From Trileptium ribeirensis (lineage: Eukaryota > Nematoda > Enoplea > Enoplida > Thoracostomopsidae), in assembly GCA_030248225.1 (NCBI GenBank), contig JASANE010016367.1, positions 1-64,000 on the forward strand: a DNA stretch of 64,000 nt. Direction: 5' to 3'. Shown in pieces: positions 31,346-43,137 of this stretch. Both the position numbers and the translations under genes were made by a program. The notes under the pieces were generated by a model that saw only the letters and a program-made list of their open reading frames with translations, had not been told where the DNA came from and made no database searches. Position 1 is the first letter of the stretch. Each line of letters begins with the position of its first letter.

Positions 31346-33160
31346 AAAAGATTTCTCAAGCAAGACGAAGGTTATGGCTCGCTGCAGCAACGCCGTGCCT
31401 AGATGTAATGGCTGAAGTGTCACGCAGCCTTCGCAAAGACAAAAAGGCATGGTGGGACGAGCGCGCAACCGAGCTACAGACCGCGTCAAGTCGAAGGGGA
31501 CAGTCGATCCCTGTTCAAAATCGTTAACGAAATGGCAGGACGACAACGCTCCACATTACCCTCCACCATTTTCAGCGAGACCGGTCAAAAGATATCGAAT
31601 GGTCAGGAGCGCATGAGACGGTGGGCTGGCTACTTTGAGTCTTTGCTCAATCGCCCTGCTCCCGCTGTCCTCACCCGCTTACGAGTGGAATCTGCGGAAA
31701 CAAACCACACCAACGTAGACCCACCAGACCTGGCTGAAGTACTGAAGGTTGACAAATCGCTGAAGTCACGCAAGGCCCCCGCCATATGTGATATACCACC
31801 TGAAGCCTTGAAAGCGCTCGATGAACACTCGCTGCACGTTCTTTGCCATCTTACTCGTCTCATCTGGCTGAAAAAGCAATTTCCAAGTGACATGAAAAAG
31901 GCAATCATCGTACCAGTATTCAAAAAAGGTTCCCGAATGGATTGTTCCAATTACCGTGGCATCAGTCTACTGTCCATTGCCGGGAAAGTGGTCACCTTAA
32001 TTATGCGCCTCAGGATGCAAGATCATTACGAAGGCTCTCTCCGGGAGCGTCAGGGAGGTTTCGACGTGGCAGTGGATGTGTTGACCAGATCTTTGCACTC
32101 CGTCAGATCCTCGAGCGTCGAATCCGGTATGGAAAGCCATGCGTCGTATGCTTCATCGACGTTGCCGCAGCCTTCGACAGCGTGCATAGAGACTCAATGT
32201 GGGGTATACTGCGGCACTGTGGTCTACCTGACCTCTTCGTCAATATTCTCGAGGAACTCTACTCAGGATCGGAGTCCTGCGTGCGTACCCAAGACGGCAT
32301 ATCACCCAGCTTTTCAGTCAGCTCCGGTGTTCGTCAGGGATGTATCCTGTCCCCAGTCCTGTTCAATTTCGTGCTGGATTGGCTGTTTAGAACATCTATT
32401 GTCGATGACGCCGACGGAATTACAGCTGGAGATGGTTGCCTGGTCGCGGACCTCGATTACGCTGACGATATTGCGCTGCTTCAACCGGATGAAGCAGCGA
32501 TGCAGGATATCTTGGACCGGCTAGCCCGAAATGCCGAAAGTGTGGGTCCCTCGGCAGAAGACATTAACTGCAGAATTGGGAAAGCCAGTGCGACCTTTCA
32601 ATGGCTTCGCACCCGCTTGTGGCGAACTCCGCGGGTTCCTATCAACGCCAAAATGAGAATCTATAATGCAAGTGTGATTCCAATACTACTTTACGGGTGT
32701 GAAACCTGGAGTCCGCTTGCCGCCAACATCGCCAAGCTTGAGACGTTCCAGATGAGCTGCCTACGGTCCATCCTTAATGTCAGCCGCCTTGACTGCCTGA
32801 CCAACTCCGTGATACGCGAGCGGTGCTGTAATCAACCCATGATCGCCAACATCTTGCGATCGTACCGCCTCCGTTGGCGTGGCCACCTGGCTCGCATGCT
32901 TCCGGACCGGCTGTGCTCCCAGGTCTGGGATCTTCCCGTGCCCGCTAGCTGGAGGTGTATTCATAACGCGCCGAAGAAAACGTGGTTATCCCTAGTCGAA
33001 TCCGACCTCATCCATCTGAAGCAGGCATACGGAGCTGCAGTATGGGCAAAAAGCTTCCGGGAAATCATCCGTGACACAGCATGCGATCGGTGTCAATGGC
33101 GACAACTGGTGCGTCAGGGGAATCCAACCGCTGGTGGTGGACCGAACGCATTGGATTAAG
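31346..33160 (+). pseudogene. LINE reverse transcriptase gene, nearly complete but broken
   Basis: RT domain of a non-LTR retrotransposon in two main frames. Frame one, 31,532-32,080: region before RT (FSETGQKISNGQERMRRWAG), then VFKKGSRMDCSNYRGISLLS. Frame two, to 33,160: DQIFALRQILERRIRYGKPC, CFIDVAAAFDSVHRDSMWGI (palm Asp), SGVRQGCILSPVLFNFVLDW, and ADLDYADDIALLQP with the catalytic YADD. A C-terminal part follows with ILLYGCETWSPLA and RWRGHLARM. One frameshift lies near 32,080. A short deletion joins ESVG directly to PSAEDINCRIGKA near 32,540, skipping the usual loop. The endonuclease is missing. Confidence 0.88.
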
Positions 33161-33164
33161 TACA

Positions 33165-33790
33165 AGTACAATGGCTAACGCTTGAAGGTGGTCAGCTCTT
33201 TTTGTTACCTAGGCAGATATCTTACAGTCAACGGCTAATACTGCGTTGAGATACAATGTCGTATCGCCAAAGCACGAGCTGCGTTCTGCGGGCCGAGAAA
33301 AAACTATGGTCGAACAGTTGCGTCAGAATTACGACGAAGAAGCAAGTGTACGACAGCGCGATTACAACAGTCTTGTTGCATGCGTGCGAGACCTGGTCAG
33401 TCAAATCGACGGACGTACAAGCATTTATCAGTTTCGAAAACTTTTGCAGGCGTAGAATATTGGGTGTAACAAACTTCATAAACTTAAACGCTGATTGAGG
33501 AATGAACACATGGAGCCCTTGGTATTTGTTTTGCGAAGCAGCCGGCTTCAGTTGCTGGGCCACATACAACATATGCCAAGTGAAAACCTGCCAAGACAAA
33601 TCCTTTTGGTTCATTCACCTGGAGAGTGGAAGCGGCCTAGAGGAAGGTCTCTTGAGTCGTGGAAACAGAGTGCTGCGAGAACTGTATCCGGTTTGCGTCA
33701 ATATGCCTTCAAACGATGCCGGTCGAATCCCTTTAGACTGAAGATAGGACGTTGTGGCGGAGTTTGATATCGTTTTACTCACTAACGGCA
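33165..33790 (+). pseudogene. LINE RT C-terminal fragment
   Basis: Directly after the preceding LINE, a second fragment starts inside the RT thumb (CYLGRYLTVNG, then CETWSVKSTDVQAFISFENF and CRRRILGVTNF). It continues with LLGHIQHMPSENLPRQILL and EWKRPRGRS in another frame. Frameshifts are frequent. It resembles the tail of the LINE remnant at 15.9-16.8 kb more than the element immediately upstream. Confidence 0.75.
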
Positions 33791-34690
33791 CATGGATCAT
33801 CCATTGGTTTGTTATATCCGATATGCGTTAATATATGAGATCAGTATGATTTAACGTTCTAAGTATACAAATGCACCGAGGTCGCAGATAGATAATGCTA
33901 CACTGCAGTCCATATAACAATATTGGCTTCATTGGTCGGTAATTTTATTGTCACTTGGTTCTCTAGCTCTAGGTTCCGGACAGTTTATACTAACTACATA
34001 ATTGAACCATTTACCAGGTAGATTCATAACATTGTAATGTCGTTTAATACTGTCACCTAACGTCTGTGTGAAATAATGCCGACACTACGAAAACATACAG
34101 ATGTTGGGAAAGATTACCACCGTAATATATTTCCCTATTGCGCACTGGTAATTTCACCAAGGGCACTAAGTTGGTAAAAATTGTCCTGATAGTGTTGACC
34201 TGTGCTAATACTGGAAATGCGTATGAAGTTATGCTGAGAGTATACTACTACATCGAATGCATAATTCATAATATAATCTGGTATACATCTATATGTTCTA
34301 TAATCTACATCTTGTATATAATCTATATACAAGCACATTGGGTTGAAACCATTTCATCAGTACCGTCACTCTGGTTATATTATGGTTTTAATCGACAAAC
34401 TAACTGTATGATATATGCATACATGGAGATTGATTAAACATAATTCGGTCTAATGTCTGTCTGTGAAAGTGTATCTGATGTATTATATAGTATATAATGC
34501 CTTTTACTTCAGTTACCGACATCCACACTGGAATCAAGCACGTTCGAAGGTTTTTCTGGCAATTCGAGCAATACATCCGATATAATGCCTAAAACATCGA
34601 CACCTGGTCTTGAAGGTATTACAATTTAGCTACAGACACTAGTATCGAACGACAGGCTGACCCCTGGATCTCAGGGGGCCAGTTAGATTC
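33791..34690. other. Intronic stretch, nothing recognised
   Basis: AT-rich sequence with short chance open frames, including simple TATA-rich runs at 34,260-34,330. No element was recognised. Confidence 0.4.
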
Positions 34691-35230
34691 AGTTATATCG
34701 ATGTTGCTGAGGCTCAGAGCTGCAACTGTGCGGATTGGTCTCAATATAAATGGCAAAAGGTACCAAGCTAAGCCACTGCACCTACAGCAGGCCATTACTC
34801 GAACTGGACGACCAAAAGCTCAAAGTCTGGAAGAGTTCCCATTCCTTCGATCATTGGTCAGCCTTACATCGTCGCAGATCGCCAATGCAGTTTATAAGGC
34901 GTCTAGAACCTTCGCCTGCTTCAATATACGCCTGTGGTGGCGCAAATACGTTACGCTGCAAATGAAGCTAAAATTCTTCAGGAGCGGCCGTCACGATTAC
35001 TTACTAAATGCCAGCGCAATGTGGGTGGAGAGAAAGCGAGAATCGCAGACTCAATGTCTTCGAGATAATGTGCTACCGCTGTATCCTTGGCGTCCCGCAT
35101 ACAGATCATTTTCCTAACGATGATATTCAACGGCGGTGCCAGACTATGCACACAGTGGGCGCTATAGTAAAGCGGCGAAGTCTCAGCTGGCTTAGCGCGG
35201 TTTCCTAACATGTCACTTCTTTTTTCATCA
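34690..35230 (+). pseudogene. LINE RT C-terminal fragment
   Basis: Frames read MLLRLRAATVRIGLNINGKR, then FPFLRSLVS and, after shifts, NVFEIMCYRCILGVPHTDHF. This is the GLxIN...TK / YLGS / CxRxILGVxxxDH order of a LINE RT thumb. It is heavily broken. A related scrap lies at 36,837-36,975. Confidence 0.65.
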
Positions 35231-35428
35231 CCTGCCGACTGAAAGCGACTAAGAGGAAGAGCATCCCAGACGCGGGACGAGCTGTCTAATGCGAAATGGA
35301 GTCCGCATTCGGTGACATTAAATAGCATAGATGGTCTCGCGGTGACTTCCCTGTGATGATGTCCGTGGCTGCAGATAGTGATGAATTGGCGAACCGGCGT
35401 TGCCCAGTAAGATATGTATGAATTGATA

Positions 35429-36389
35429 TCATGGAATAACCGCAACCGTCCATTTAAACCGCATCTCGGACCACAACCTGGTCTTCGAAACTTACATATA
35501 ATAAGATGAAAGACGAAATGAAGGCACAGTGGATTTAAAATGTATTAAAAATAAATTTTACCTTAAACTTAATGTATAACGATGACATTATTACCTCTCT
35601 GGAATTTTGATGAGACTGAGGAAGCTAAAATATTTATTTATCGATCAAGATGTTGGTTTTTTGGACTCCTAGCGAAAAATGCCTTGCGCTGTACAGGCTT
35701 GCGTAAACTGCGTCAAACTAAATGATGTTGTAACGTATCGAGCGCAGACTAGATAATTTGCCCCTGCATTTGAACATAGATTCGTTACATGTTATTCCGT
35801 AGGAAACTTGTAATTATTGGTTCATATGGTTCTGAAAGGAAATAAAAAAAGTATACTATAATTTTCTGATCGCTGGACAGAGACATTGTTCAGGGTAGTG
35901 TTGTGCAACCAGTGCCCGCCAGTTAGGTGATGATGATGATTTTCTGATCAGAATGCTATAAATGAGACATGTTGGTGCTTCATGCAATTTATTTTAGCCA
36001 AGTTACAGCTAAGTGCTTCAATAATCAAAACTCTATTATGTATATCATTCAAGTTGGACCGGTTCAATTCTAACACATACCCAGATTTCTGAATGGATAG
36101 GCTGCTACAAGCATCGATCTGACTGGTGCCGCGTGAAGATGACAAATGCTTACAGATGTTGTGTCCTACTTACGCTTCACAGGGTAATTTGCTGAGTTAG
36201 TCTTTTCCTTTTGTTTGGTTGTGTTGAAACTTGACCATTGTGTATATAACGTAACACTGGATCACAGATGAAGCAAAGAATGTGGACAATTTTAAACCGG
36301 AATTCCGGTTCCGGTATGCTTTTTTCCTTTTGCCCGAACCGCAACCGGAACACGATTTTCGCCGGAACCAGGATTCCGGGTACACCCTA
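35429..36389 (-). mobile_element. hAT-like non-autonomous element, inverted copy
   Basis: The left end TCATGGAATAACCGCAACCG is the ATAACC terminus. The right side has GGAATTCCGGTTCCGGTATG and AACCGCAACCGGAACACGAT, ending about 36,389 in GGGTACACCCTAA. The interior matches the copy at 47.9 kb in the same orientation (ATCGATCAAGATGTTGGTTT then TTGG). The ends have decayed and no target duplication was readable. Confidence 0.72.
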
Positions 36390-37010
36390 AAATATATACA
36401 CACATTGTGTTTTTGGGGTCCACGAGTAGGTCAATACTCAAAATTTTCTAATCAGGTCAAGACATTTTCCAATCAAATCCAAGCTGGACACAGTATGATT
36501 TTGTCGTAAATTTAGTTTTAAACCACTATTTTGACAGTTATATGTCCGAAGCAAACTTGGTAAATCCAATAATTTCCCCTTTTCCTTCATAATTTTAAAA
36601 GTTTTTCCTCATAAATTTGGTTATAACTGCAAAACATTTCCCCCGCCTTTAGTGCGCGGACTCTCGGTCGCAATGAAAATATGCATAAACTTTAAATTAT
36701 TATACCTTAACTTTAAATTATTATTATTATTTGTACGCGTGTACACATATTTTCCCTGCTATAAACCCAGAAATATCTAATCAGAAACTGTATCAAGTTT
36801 GAAAAGAAACTCTGAAGTAGGTATAAATATGTATCAATGCTGCTGAGGTTCAGCGCTTCCACTAAGCGTTTTAATGTTAATATAAGTGGTGAAAAGACTA
36901 AGATAATCCTCTGCTGCTGCAGCAAGCCAGTACTCCAGGTGGACGGCCAAAAGCTTGAACTGGCTAGTCCAAAGTGGCCCACCGGCAAAACGGAGGTACC
37001 CCCCCACAAA
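36390..37010 (+). other. Intronic stretch with a LINE scrap at 36,837-36,975
   Basis: MLLRFSASTKRFNVNISGEK and TKIILCCCSKPVLQVDGQKL repeat the start of the LINE fragment at 34.7 kb (same motif before the YLGS region). The rest is unassigned AT-rich DNA. Confidence 0.5.
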
Positions 37011-38640
37011 AATTCGGGTACCCCGGCTCAAAGCCCCCTAATGAGTAAAATTAACGTCTAAACGCGACAAAATCCGGCAAAAAAATTTACCCCAAGGCAA
37101 AATCCGGTACCCCCCGGCATGTGAGCCGATAATTTCCGAGGTTTGGACTAGTCAGTTGAAGTGATGCAAGAGTTCCCATATCTCGGATAAATTGTCAATA
37201 TAGATATATCGCACATGCCGAAGCAATAGTTCAAAGACGACTACCCCTTTGAGCCATCGCCCCCCCCCACCCGTGCACCGAAGGCGCGCAAAACCCTTTT
37301 GCAAAAACACCCCTCCCCGAGACGTCGAAGTCAGCATATATGAAATATATCTCGGATCAATGGTGAATGGATATAAAATACACATATGTATATATATTAT
37401 GTTTATATTATTAATTACGCGCCTAATTAAAACATTCCCAATCTTAACTTATTTCTGAAGACAACACAACGCCGGTACAACCTAAAATTTGCAAAATTCC
37501 ACGTAAAATTCAACCGTTTACTGGACTACAACTGAATTTAAACTCTGGTAATACAACAAGGTGTATTGGACGAAAACAAATATGTGCCACGAAAGTGTGG
37601 CTATGGATTTCAACGAATGCGCACTGTTAACTTAAAAGCACGGACTCTAGCGTAGATCAGTTACTTTCGGGCACTCGTACTATTAACAGTTTTAAATTAT
37701 CATTTTTCAAATAGAGAACTGCTACAAACTTTGGAAAGAATTCTGTTAAATCGCTATAAAAACATCCATACATTAGCTTTGCTGGCCACTGCCCTACAAC
37801 ATAGCCGTAAAACTTACCATAACTATGCCATATGTTAATAAAACACATTTCTGGGTGCCTCAGGATGAAACCTGGCGGCTCCTCTATTCAAGATTTGAGT
37901 GAATTGAAAATACTCAGCACATATTCTACTATGTGACATGAGAAGAGTAATCGACCATAAGTAGCAGAAAATACTCCAAATTTTAATGAATTCAGCCGTT
38001 ACAATATCTAGAGTACTTATATGCTCTGCTTTCGCCATTCGCTAAAAATTTCACCAGGGGCGAGAACTGAGGGCAGGGGGGCTGGCTTGAACTGTGACGA
38101 ACTGAAGTGACGTCGTAATTTAATATTTTCCAGCGAAAAAGCGAAAACTGTTAATAAATAGCCCAAGAAACGACGGGAAAACGTGTATTGACGGTAAAAC
38201 AAACTTTTTAGACTAAATTTTTGCTGAAATTAGTCAAAATTTTAACTTCAGAAAGCGGTTTTTGTAAAAAAATTTTTGTGAATTTTTTATATCATCTAAG
38301 GTCGTTTTTATCGGTGAGAGGCCAAAATCTGGAGAAGCCAGAAGTCCTTGCGTGACATGTAAAATGATCTTTAAACAGATGGGTATATAACCTGAAAGAA
38401 ATTAATAATAACCCTTACCTTAAGATCGGAAAGCTGAATGGAGCTCGAAATACGTGTTTCCTAACTTCCGTTCAGACAAGGGTAAACATTTTACGATTCA
38501 ACCATCGCTTAATAACCGCCAATGAATTATATCAATTTAAAAATTCATATTACAAATACAGAATATTATGTGCTAAGTACTTTACCAATAAAAATACCAT
38601 TTTAAACCCCAAGTCAAATGAACCTACACAGTCAACGTTG
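37010..38640. other. Intronic stretch with C-tract repeats
   Basis: 37,010-37,330 has runs of C (CCCCCCCCCACCCGTGCACC) and repeated GCAAAATCCGGTACCCCCCG, related in style to the G/C-tract repeats at 62.4-63.6 kb. At 38,040-38,345 the pieces CGCTAAAAATTTCACCAGGG and GTTTTTGTAAAAAAATTTTT recur at 62.95 and 63.2 kb. No gene was seen. Confidence 0.5.
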
Positions 38641-38651
38641 ATTTAACTCAC

Positions 38652-38762
38652 CTTTGCGCCATAAAAATCTAGTTGAAACTCTTTGATCGGCTTTAAGCCC
38701 TCACCGGGAACATTGACAAATTTTGGATCCATGGAGCTATGAACTTCGATTTCAACGGTGAT
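38652..38762 (-). CDS. MYRF: MYRF exon 5: DNA-binding domain, second part
   Basis: 111 bases, exactly 37 codons, phase 0 on both sides, acceptor TGTTATTCCTACAG, donor GTGAGT. The peptide ITVEIEVHSSMDPKFVNVPG is followed by EGLKPIKEFQLDFYGAK. Vertebrate MYRF has [34 protein letters not shown]. The P-KFV...EGLKPI...F.L...G.K pattern is retained. The intron to exon 4 is 13.5 kb, the largest in the visible gene. Confidence 0.94.
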
Positions 38763-38834
38763 CTGTAGGAATAACACCAAGATGCATAAAGGCAGATTTA
38801 ATCCATTAAGATAGTGCAATTCCAGCAAAGTAAA

Positions 38835-39210
38835 CTGGCCTGTCCACAGTGGAGGGTGGGGGGACCCCCACTTTCCAACCCCCCCATGTTCGTGAGATTT
38901 TCCCCAATGTCCGCCCCCCAACTCGGCCGAGACCCCCATGTTCAACTAATTCCAAAAAATTTTTAGGTCTGAAAATTTATGTTCTTTGTTTGCAAATGGT
39001 TTTTTAAACATTAATTACCACTATTTATAATGCTAAAATATTGTTTTTTAGCTTGAAAGTACGTTCACAGTAGTAAAAATGCATGAAAATATAGAAATAT
39101 TTTGTATTTTTAAGCAAAATTTATCCCCCCCAGTTTGAAATTTCCCCCGAGAATGAACGCGGGGGCCCCCGAAGTTCCCCCCACTTTTCGGAGGACTGTG
39201 GACAGGCCAG
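38835..39210. mobile_element. CTGGCCTGTCCACAG element, copy 2, with target duplication
   Basis: 376 bases with perfect 15-base inverted ends (CTGGCCTGTCCACAG and CTGTGGACAGGCCAG), flanked on both sides by GTAAA, a 5-base target duplication. Just inside the ends are opposed G-rich and C-rich tracts; the core is AT-rich. It encodes nothing and must be moved by an unseen transposase. It lies about 70 bases upstream of the exon 5 acceptor on the transcribed strand. Confidence 0.88.
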
Positions 39211-41285
39211 GTAAACGTGTTGCAATGGTCGCATAGCATTCGTCAATTCCTCATAGTGGACTTTTACTTTCGCGAGGAGTAAATATAACCAATATCACCG
39301 CTTAATTACTCGTGAAAATTTTGCCAAGGAAAGCAATGAATTTTACTAAAAAGGATAAAATGAGAGGCAGAAGGATAGTAAATCTGAAAAGTGTCAAATT
39401 CCTTAAGCTTGCTAAAATGGCTAATAAACCGAGTTGAAAACGATCGATGCCAAGACATATTAGGAGTGAGGTTAAAAGAACTTTTACATCGAACACAGAG
39501 TTTGTCTATTTTACATTCGGAGTGAAATTTTGGAAAATTTTTTGTCAATTATCACAGAACCTAAACTACGGAGAACACAAATATCTACCAGAAACACTAG
39601 GTGATTACCAGGAAATACCGAGACATTGTGTAGCACTACACTGTCCCAACTGAGGGTGAGCCACCATGATTTCGGCGGTGCACCTTAGGTATTCTGATAC
39701 GGTACATGAAAAATAGTGGCGTTAACAAAACTGCTGTAACGAAACTTATTGTTACTGTTTACTGCGAATATTCATATCTCCGGGGTTTCGACGTCCTGAG
39801 ATCTGACCAAAACCGGTATATTGAATCCGAAATTTTCAAACTTCAACCACGAGGATCACGAGAGTTTTGCCCCCGACAACGTTAACCTTGCATCTTCCCT
39901 TAAAACTTCGAAAATTTTCGTTTTTACATCGCTAATACATATTTAGTAGGACTTCAGGCTGTATTACATCAATTACAACTTCTAAAAAATTGATTCTTGG
40001 ACATGATTGCCCCACTTGGTTACTTTTCCACCCAGGCCGAGATCAATGCTGTCCCCGAGTTTTGGAGTTCCGTAACAACTTGAATAAATAATTACGCATA
40101 TTACTAGCAACTCACAAGCGAAGGTAAAATAGAGCAAGTGTGGTTTCACTTTTAGTTTATATTGTTGTTTAATCACCTGTAACAGGATGTGTTTCATGTA
40201 CGTATATACCACCCTCTACCTAAAACATCCTGAACCATGAACCTATTGAAAATTCTAAAACCTCGATAACACTAAGCCCATGGAAAACGACTGACTATGC
40301 TTAAAGTATTTATGCTGGTATCTAGAGAACCAAACCATCATATTCATCCTACCGTAAGACTGTATAAACAATTCCTGATAGCGTACGCAATATGTAAACT
40401 AAAACAATACAGCATTCACAATTGTTTGCTATCAAATCGTGACAAAATTTCGGGAAATAAATGCTAGAGAAACTGTGGAAACTGGGAAAGAAAATGAGAT
40501 TAGTTCTGAAAAACTGCTACAGAAAATGTGTCACCGTTAAAAATTGCTACGGAAACTATGTCACCTTTAAAAACTGCTAAGGAAACTGTTAACTTTTTAA
40601 GAACAGCTACAGAAAATGGGCCACTTTTAGAAAAAATGCAACAGAGCAAAAACCAGTATGGCTAGACATACCGCGCATACAGTGTAGTAACGATGTTTCA
40701 AAGCGCAGAATGATCAACTAAATAAAGATACGTACTTTTATAATGATATAAATAATATGTTCTACAAAATGTTCCAATACCGAGGCCTCTCACATCTTAG
40801 TTTGGGAGCGCCACATTGTACGGTTAGTAGGCCGCCTATACAATAGTTCAAGGGCAACGTACAATTTAAAGCATATACTCTGTTAAAGTTAAGATAATTT
40901 TGGAATTTATGTTCGAAAGTAGTTAAACCTGTCAGATTTAAAAATGTTCATTACTAGAAACGCGCAAGCGATGGTGAAACGGAGCGAGCATTGTTTCATC
41001 CAGTGGTCATTTTGTGTAATCACTAGTAACAGGCTTTATGTTCGATGTATACACAACACTAAAACCCCTGGAATACTGAACTCGTTAAAAACCTAAAATA
41101 CCTCGTGAACATCAGTTTCACGAGGGAGAATAAAGAAAAAATAGACGTACTGGTGTATTACACCAGATAGCAATTTCATAAACTAGTATCTATTTCATTT
41201 TTAGGCTTTGGGCTACTAGTAGCAAAAAATGGAGAATGCAACCAATCCACGTCAGTCAATCCTACCGTGTGTCCTGTCACCGTGT
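39211..41285. other. Intron stretch with R1 fragments
   Basis: R1-type units occur at about 40,140-40,440 (GTAACAGGATGTGTTTCATG, CTAGAGAACCAAACCATCAT) and 40,920-41,110. At 40,440-40,640 a short degenerate tandem with AAAACTGCTACAGAAAATGT and AAAACTGCTAAGGAAACTGT recurs about every 40-45 bases. No gene was recognised. Confidence 0.45.
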
Positions 41286-41289
41286 TGAG

Positions 41290-42135
41290 TCATATCCAAC
41301 AAAGATGGAGGTCAAGACTGTTTGGAGTGCGGCCTGTGCGTTGGATGCTTTCTTTTTGCAAGTTCGTCAGCACGAAATAATAAACCCCGTAAGGCTGTAA
41401 TAGAGGACGAAGACATCCTCGTCGTGTGTCCACCTTGCCAGAAATTTGCTCGAAACCCACATGATGCTAAGCTGAATGGAGCGCCGACAACTCCAGTCCA
41501 ACCCAGCGATGACCGTCTGAAAAGATAGAGCATGAACTGGAAACGCTAACACAGTCGCTCGCCAACATTGATACAACTCGAGCAACCGACGATAAAGAAA
41601 CAACCCACCCAGACGCTCATACGCATTTCATTCAAAAGTGGTATATACGCTTCGGTTGCCAAAAAACACCGTAAACCAAGTGAATGAAGCTTCCAGTGAT
41701 GATGGCGCCAAGCGTCAACACTATCTGTTTCCTGGAGTTCCTGAAAGCGGAAGGGATTTCCAGATAGTTTCCGAAATTTGCCATAGCCTCGACCCATCAG
41801 CAGAGGTTGAATATGTATTTCGCATGAGACTGCTTAACACTAGAAAGCACAACAACGATCGTAACGAACGTTCTACAGCTCCACGACTGCTCAAAGTACC
41901 ATTTCGAGTTTAGCACGCTCAGTCCTGCAGCAAGCACCGTGTTTAAAAGAGGTGCCTGAGTACAATGGTATATACATACGCCAGTCAATGTCGACAGAGG
42001 TGAGAAATCAACTTTCTGCAGCTAGGCGCAAAGCATATGAGCTGAACATGAACGCTTGCAAAAACCTGAATAGCCGGGAAAAGTTCGTCGGTGTGAATGA
42101 AAAATTAATTCTTTATAAAGACTGCACTTTCGCTA
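41290..42135 (+). pseudogene. LINE ORF1 remnant
   Basis: Pieces in several frames look like the first ORF of a LINE. There is a Cys pattern (LECGLCVGCFL and VVCPPCQKF), an RNA-binding-like segment (YLFPGVPESGRDFQIVSEIC, EVEYVFRMRLLNTRKHN, RLLKVPF) and a tail NGIYIRQSMSTEVRNQLSAA then RRKAYELN. This matches the IRxDLTxEER...RKxAxELN end of CR1-type ORF1 proteins. It runs without a stop into an endonuclease frame. Confidence 0.65.
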
Positions 42136-42905
42136 ATGGCAGACTTGTCGGTGGCAAGCGTTGCAATGCGGATTATGAATATATTACGCATAGTGGTAAA
42201 CTTGCTTGCTCTGAAAGTGGAGTGGGTCTTATGGTGAAAAAGACCTTGGCCGATGACGTGATCGAGGTTAAGCGTCTAAACGACAGGATAATGCGTATCA
42301 GAATCGTAGTAGGTGACAAGATCCGTAACGTCTTTTCTGTATACGCACCACAGGCGGGTCGGCGAGAGGAAGAAAAAGATACCTTCTATGATTGTCTGCA
42401 TGACTGCTTAATGGCCGTTTCCGCAGAGGAAGAGCTGGTCGTTGCAGGCGATCTCAACGCGCACGTTGGCGGGGATACAACCGAATGGGATCCAGCGATG
42501 GGTCCACACGGTTTTGACACCTTGAACGCCGAAGGGGAAAGGTTGCTGGACATCTGTCTTGAACACGATATGTGGATTGTCAACACCGAGTTCAAGAAAG
42601 ATAGCGAAAAACTCATTACCTACAAAAATGGTACGTCAGCTACACAGATCGACTTCATTCTCCGGAGACAATCTTCAAAAGCAGTAGTCGACTGCAAAGT
42701 CATTGCAGGTGAAACATGTCTGACACAACATAGGCTGCTGGTCGCGGACATACAGATGAATAATATCGCAGCCAAGAAGCAAGAGCGTAAATCGCCGGCA
42801 CTGAGAGTCTGGAAGCTCAAGCATGCGGCCACACGAGAACTGTTTAAACAGCAGATTGCCAACATCAAAACGAGTTCTTGGAAGGAGTACAGCAACAGTC
42901 TCTAA
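41952..42905 (+). pseudogene. LINE ORF1-endonuclease fusion frame
   Basis: An open frame of 317 codons. Residues 1-60 are the ORF1 tail (see preceding entry). From about residue 70 it is an apurinic-type endonuclease lacking its first strands: GVGLMVKKTLADDVIEVKRL, FSVYAPQAGRREEEKDTFYD, VVAGDLNAHVGG (catalytic Asp/Asn), YKNGTSATQIDFILRR (Asp/Phe motif) and QHRLLVADI (final catalytic His). The catalytic GDLN, DFIL and HRLL motifs are intact, but the N-terminal N and E motifs are missing. The reading frame continues toward the RT (AARVCGFSKGGKQ region) with breaks. Confidence 0.85.
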
Positions 42906-43137
42906 CAAATAGCTGGCAGGGTATGCGGCTTCTCCAAAGGAGGCAAGCAGCCAAAGCAGGAGACCTGATGGTGGAACGATTCCGTACAACAAGCTGTGAA
43001 GGCCAAAAGGGATGCGTTTCTTGCGTGGCAGCGCAATCGTACTGAGGAAACGCGCGCTGAGTACCTTCGAATAAGCAGAGCAGCAAAGGTTGCCGTAGCG
43101 AAGTCAAAAGATGCTTCCTACAAAGAGTGGTGTCAAG
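42906..43137 (+). pseudogene. LINE linker before RT, first half
   Basis: AVKAKRDAFLAWQRNRTEET, RAEYLRISRAAKVAVAKSKD and ASYKEWCQ is the linker between endonuclease and RT. It is cut by the hAT-like element at 43,138 and resumes at 44,325. Confidence 0.8.

Noticed and set aside
32761..32964. Minus-strand frame within the LINE
   Set aside because: Antisense shadow of the RT C-terminal region.
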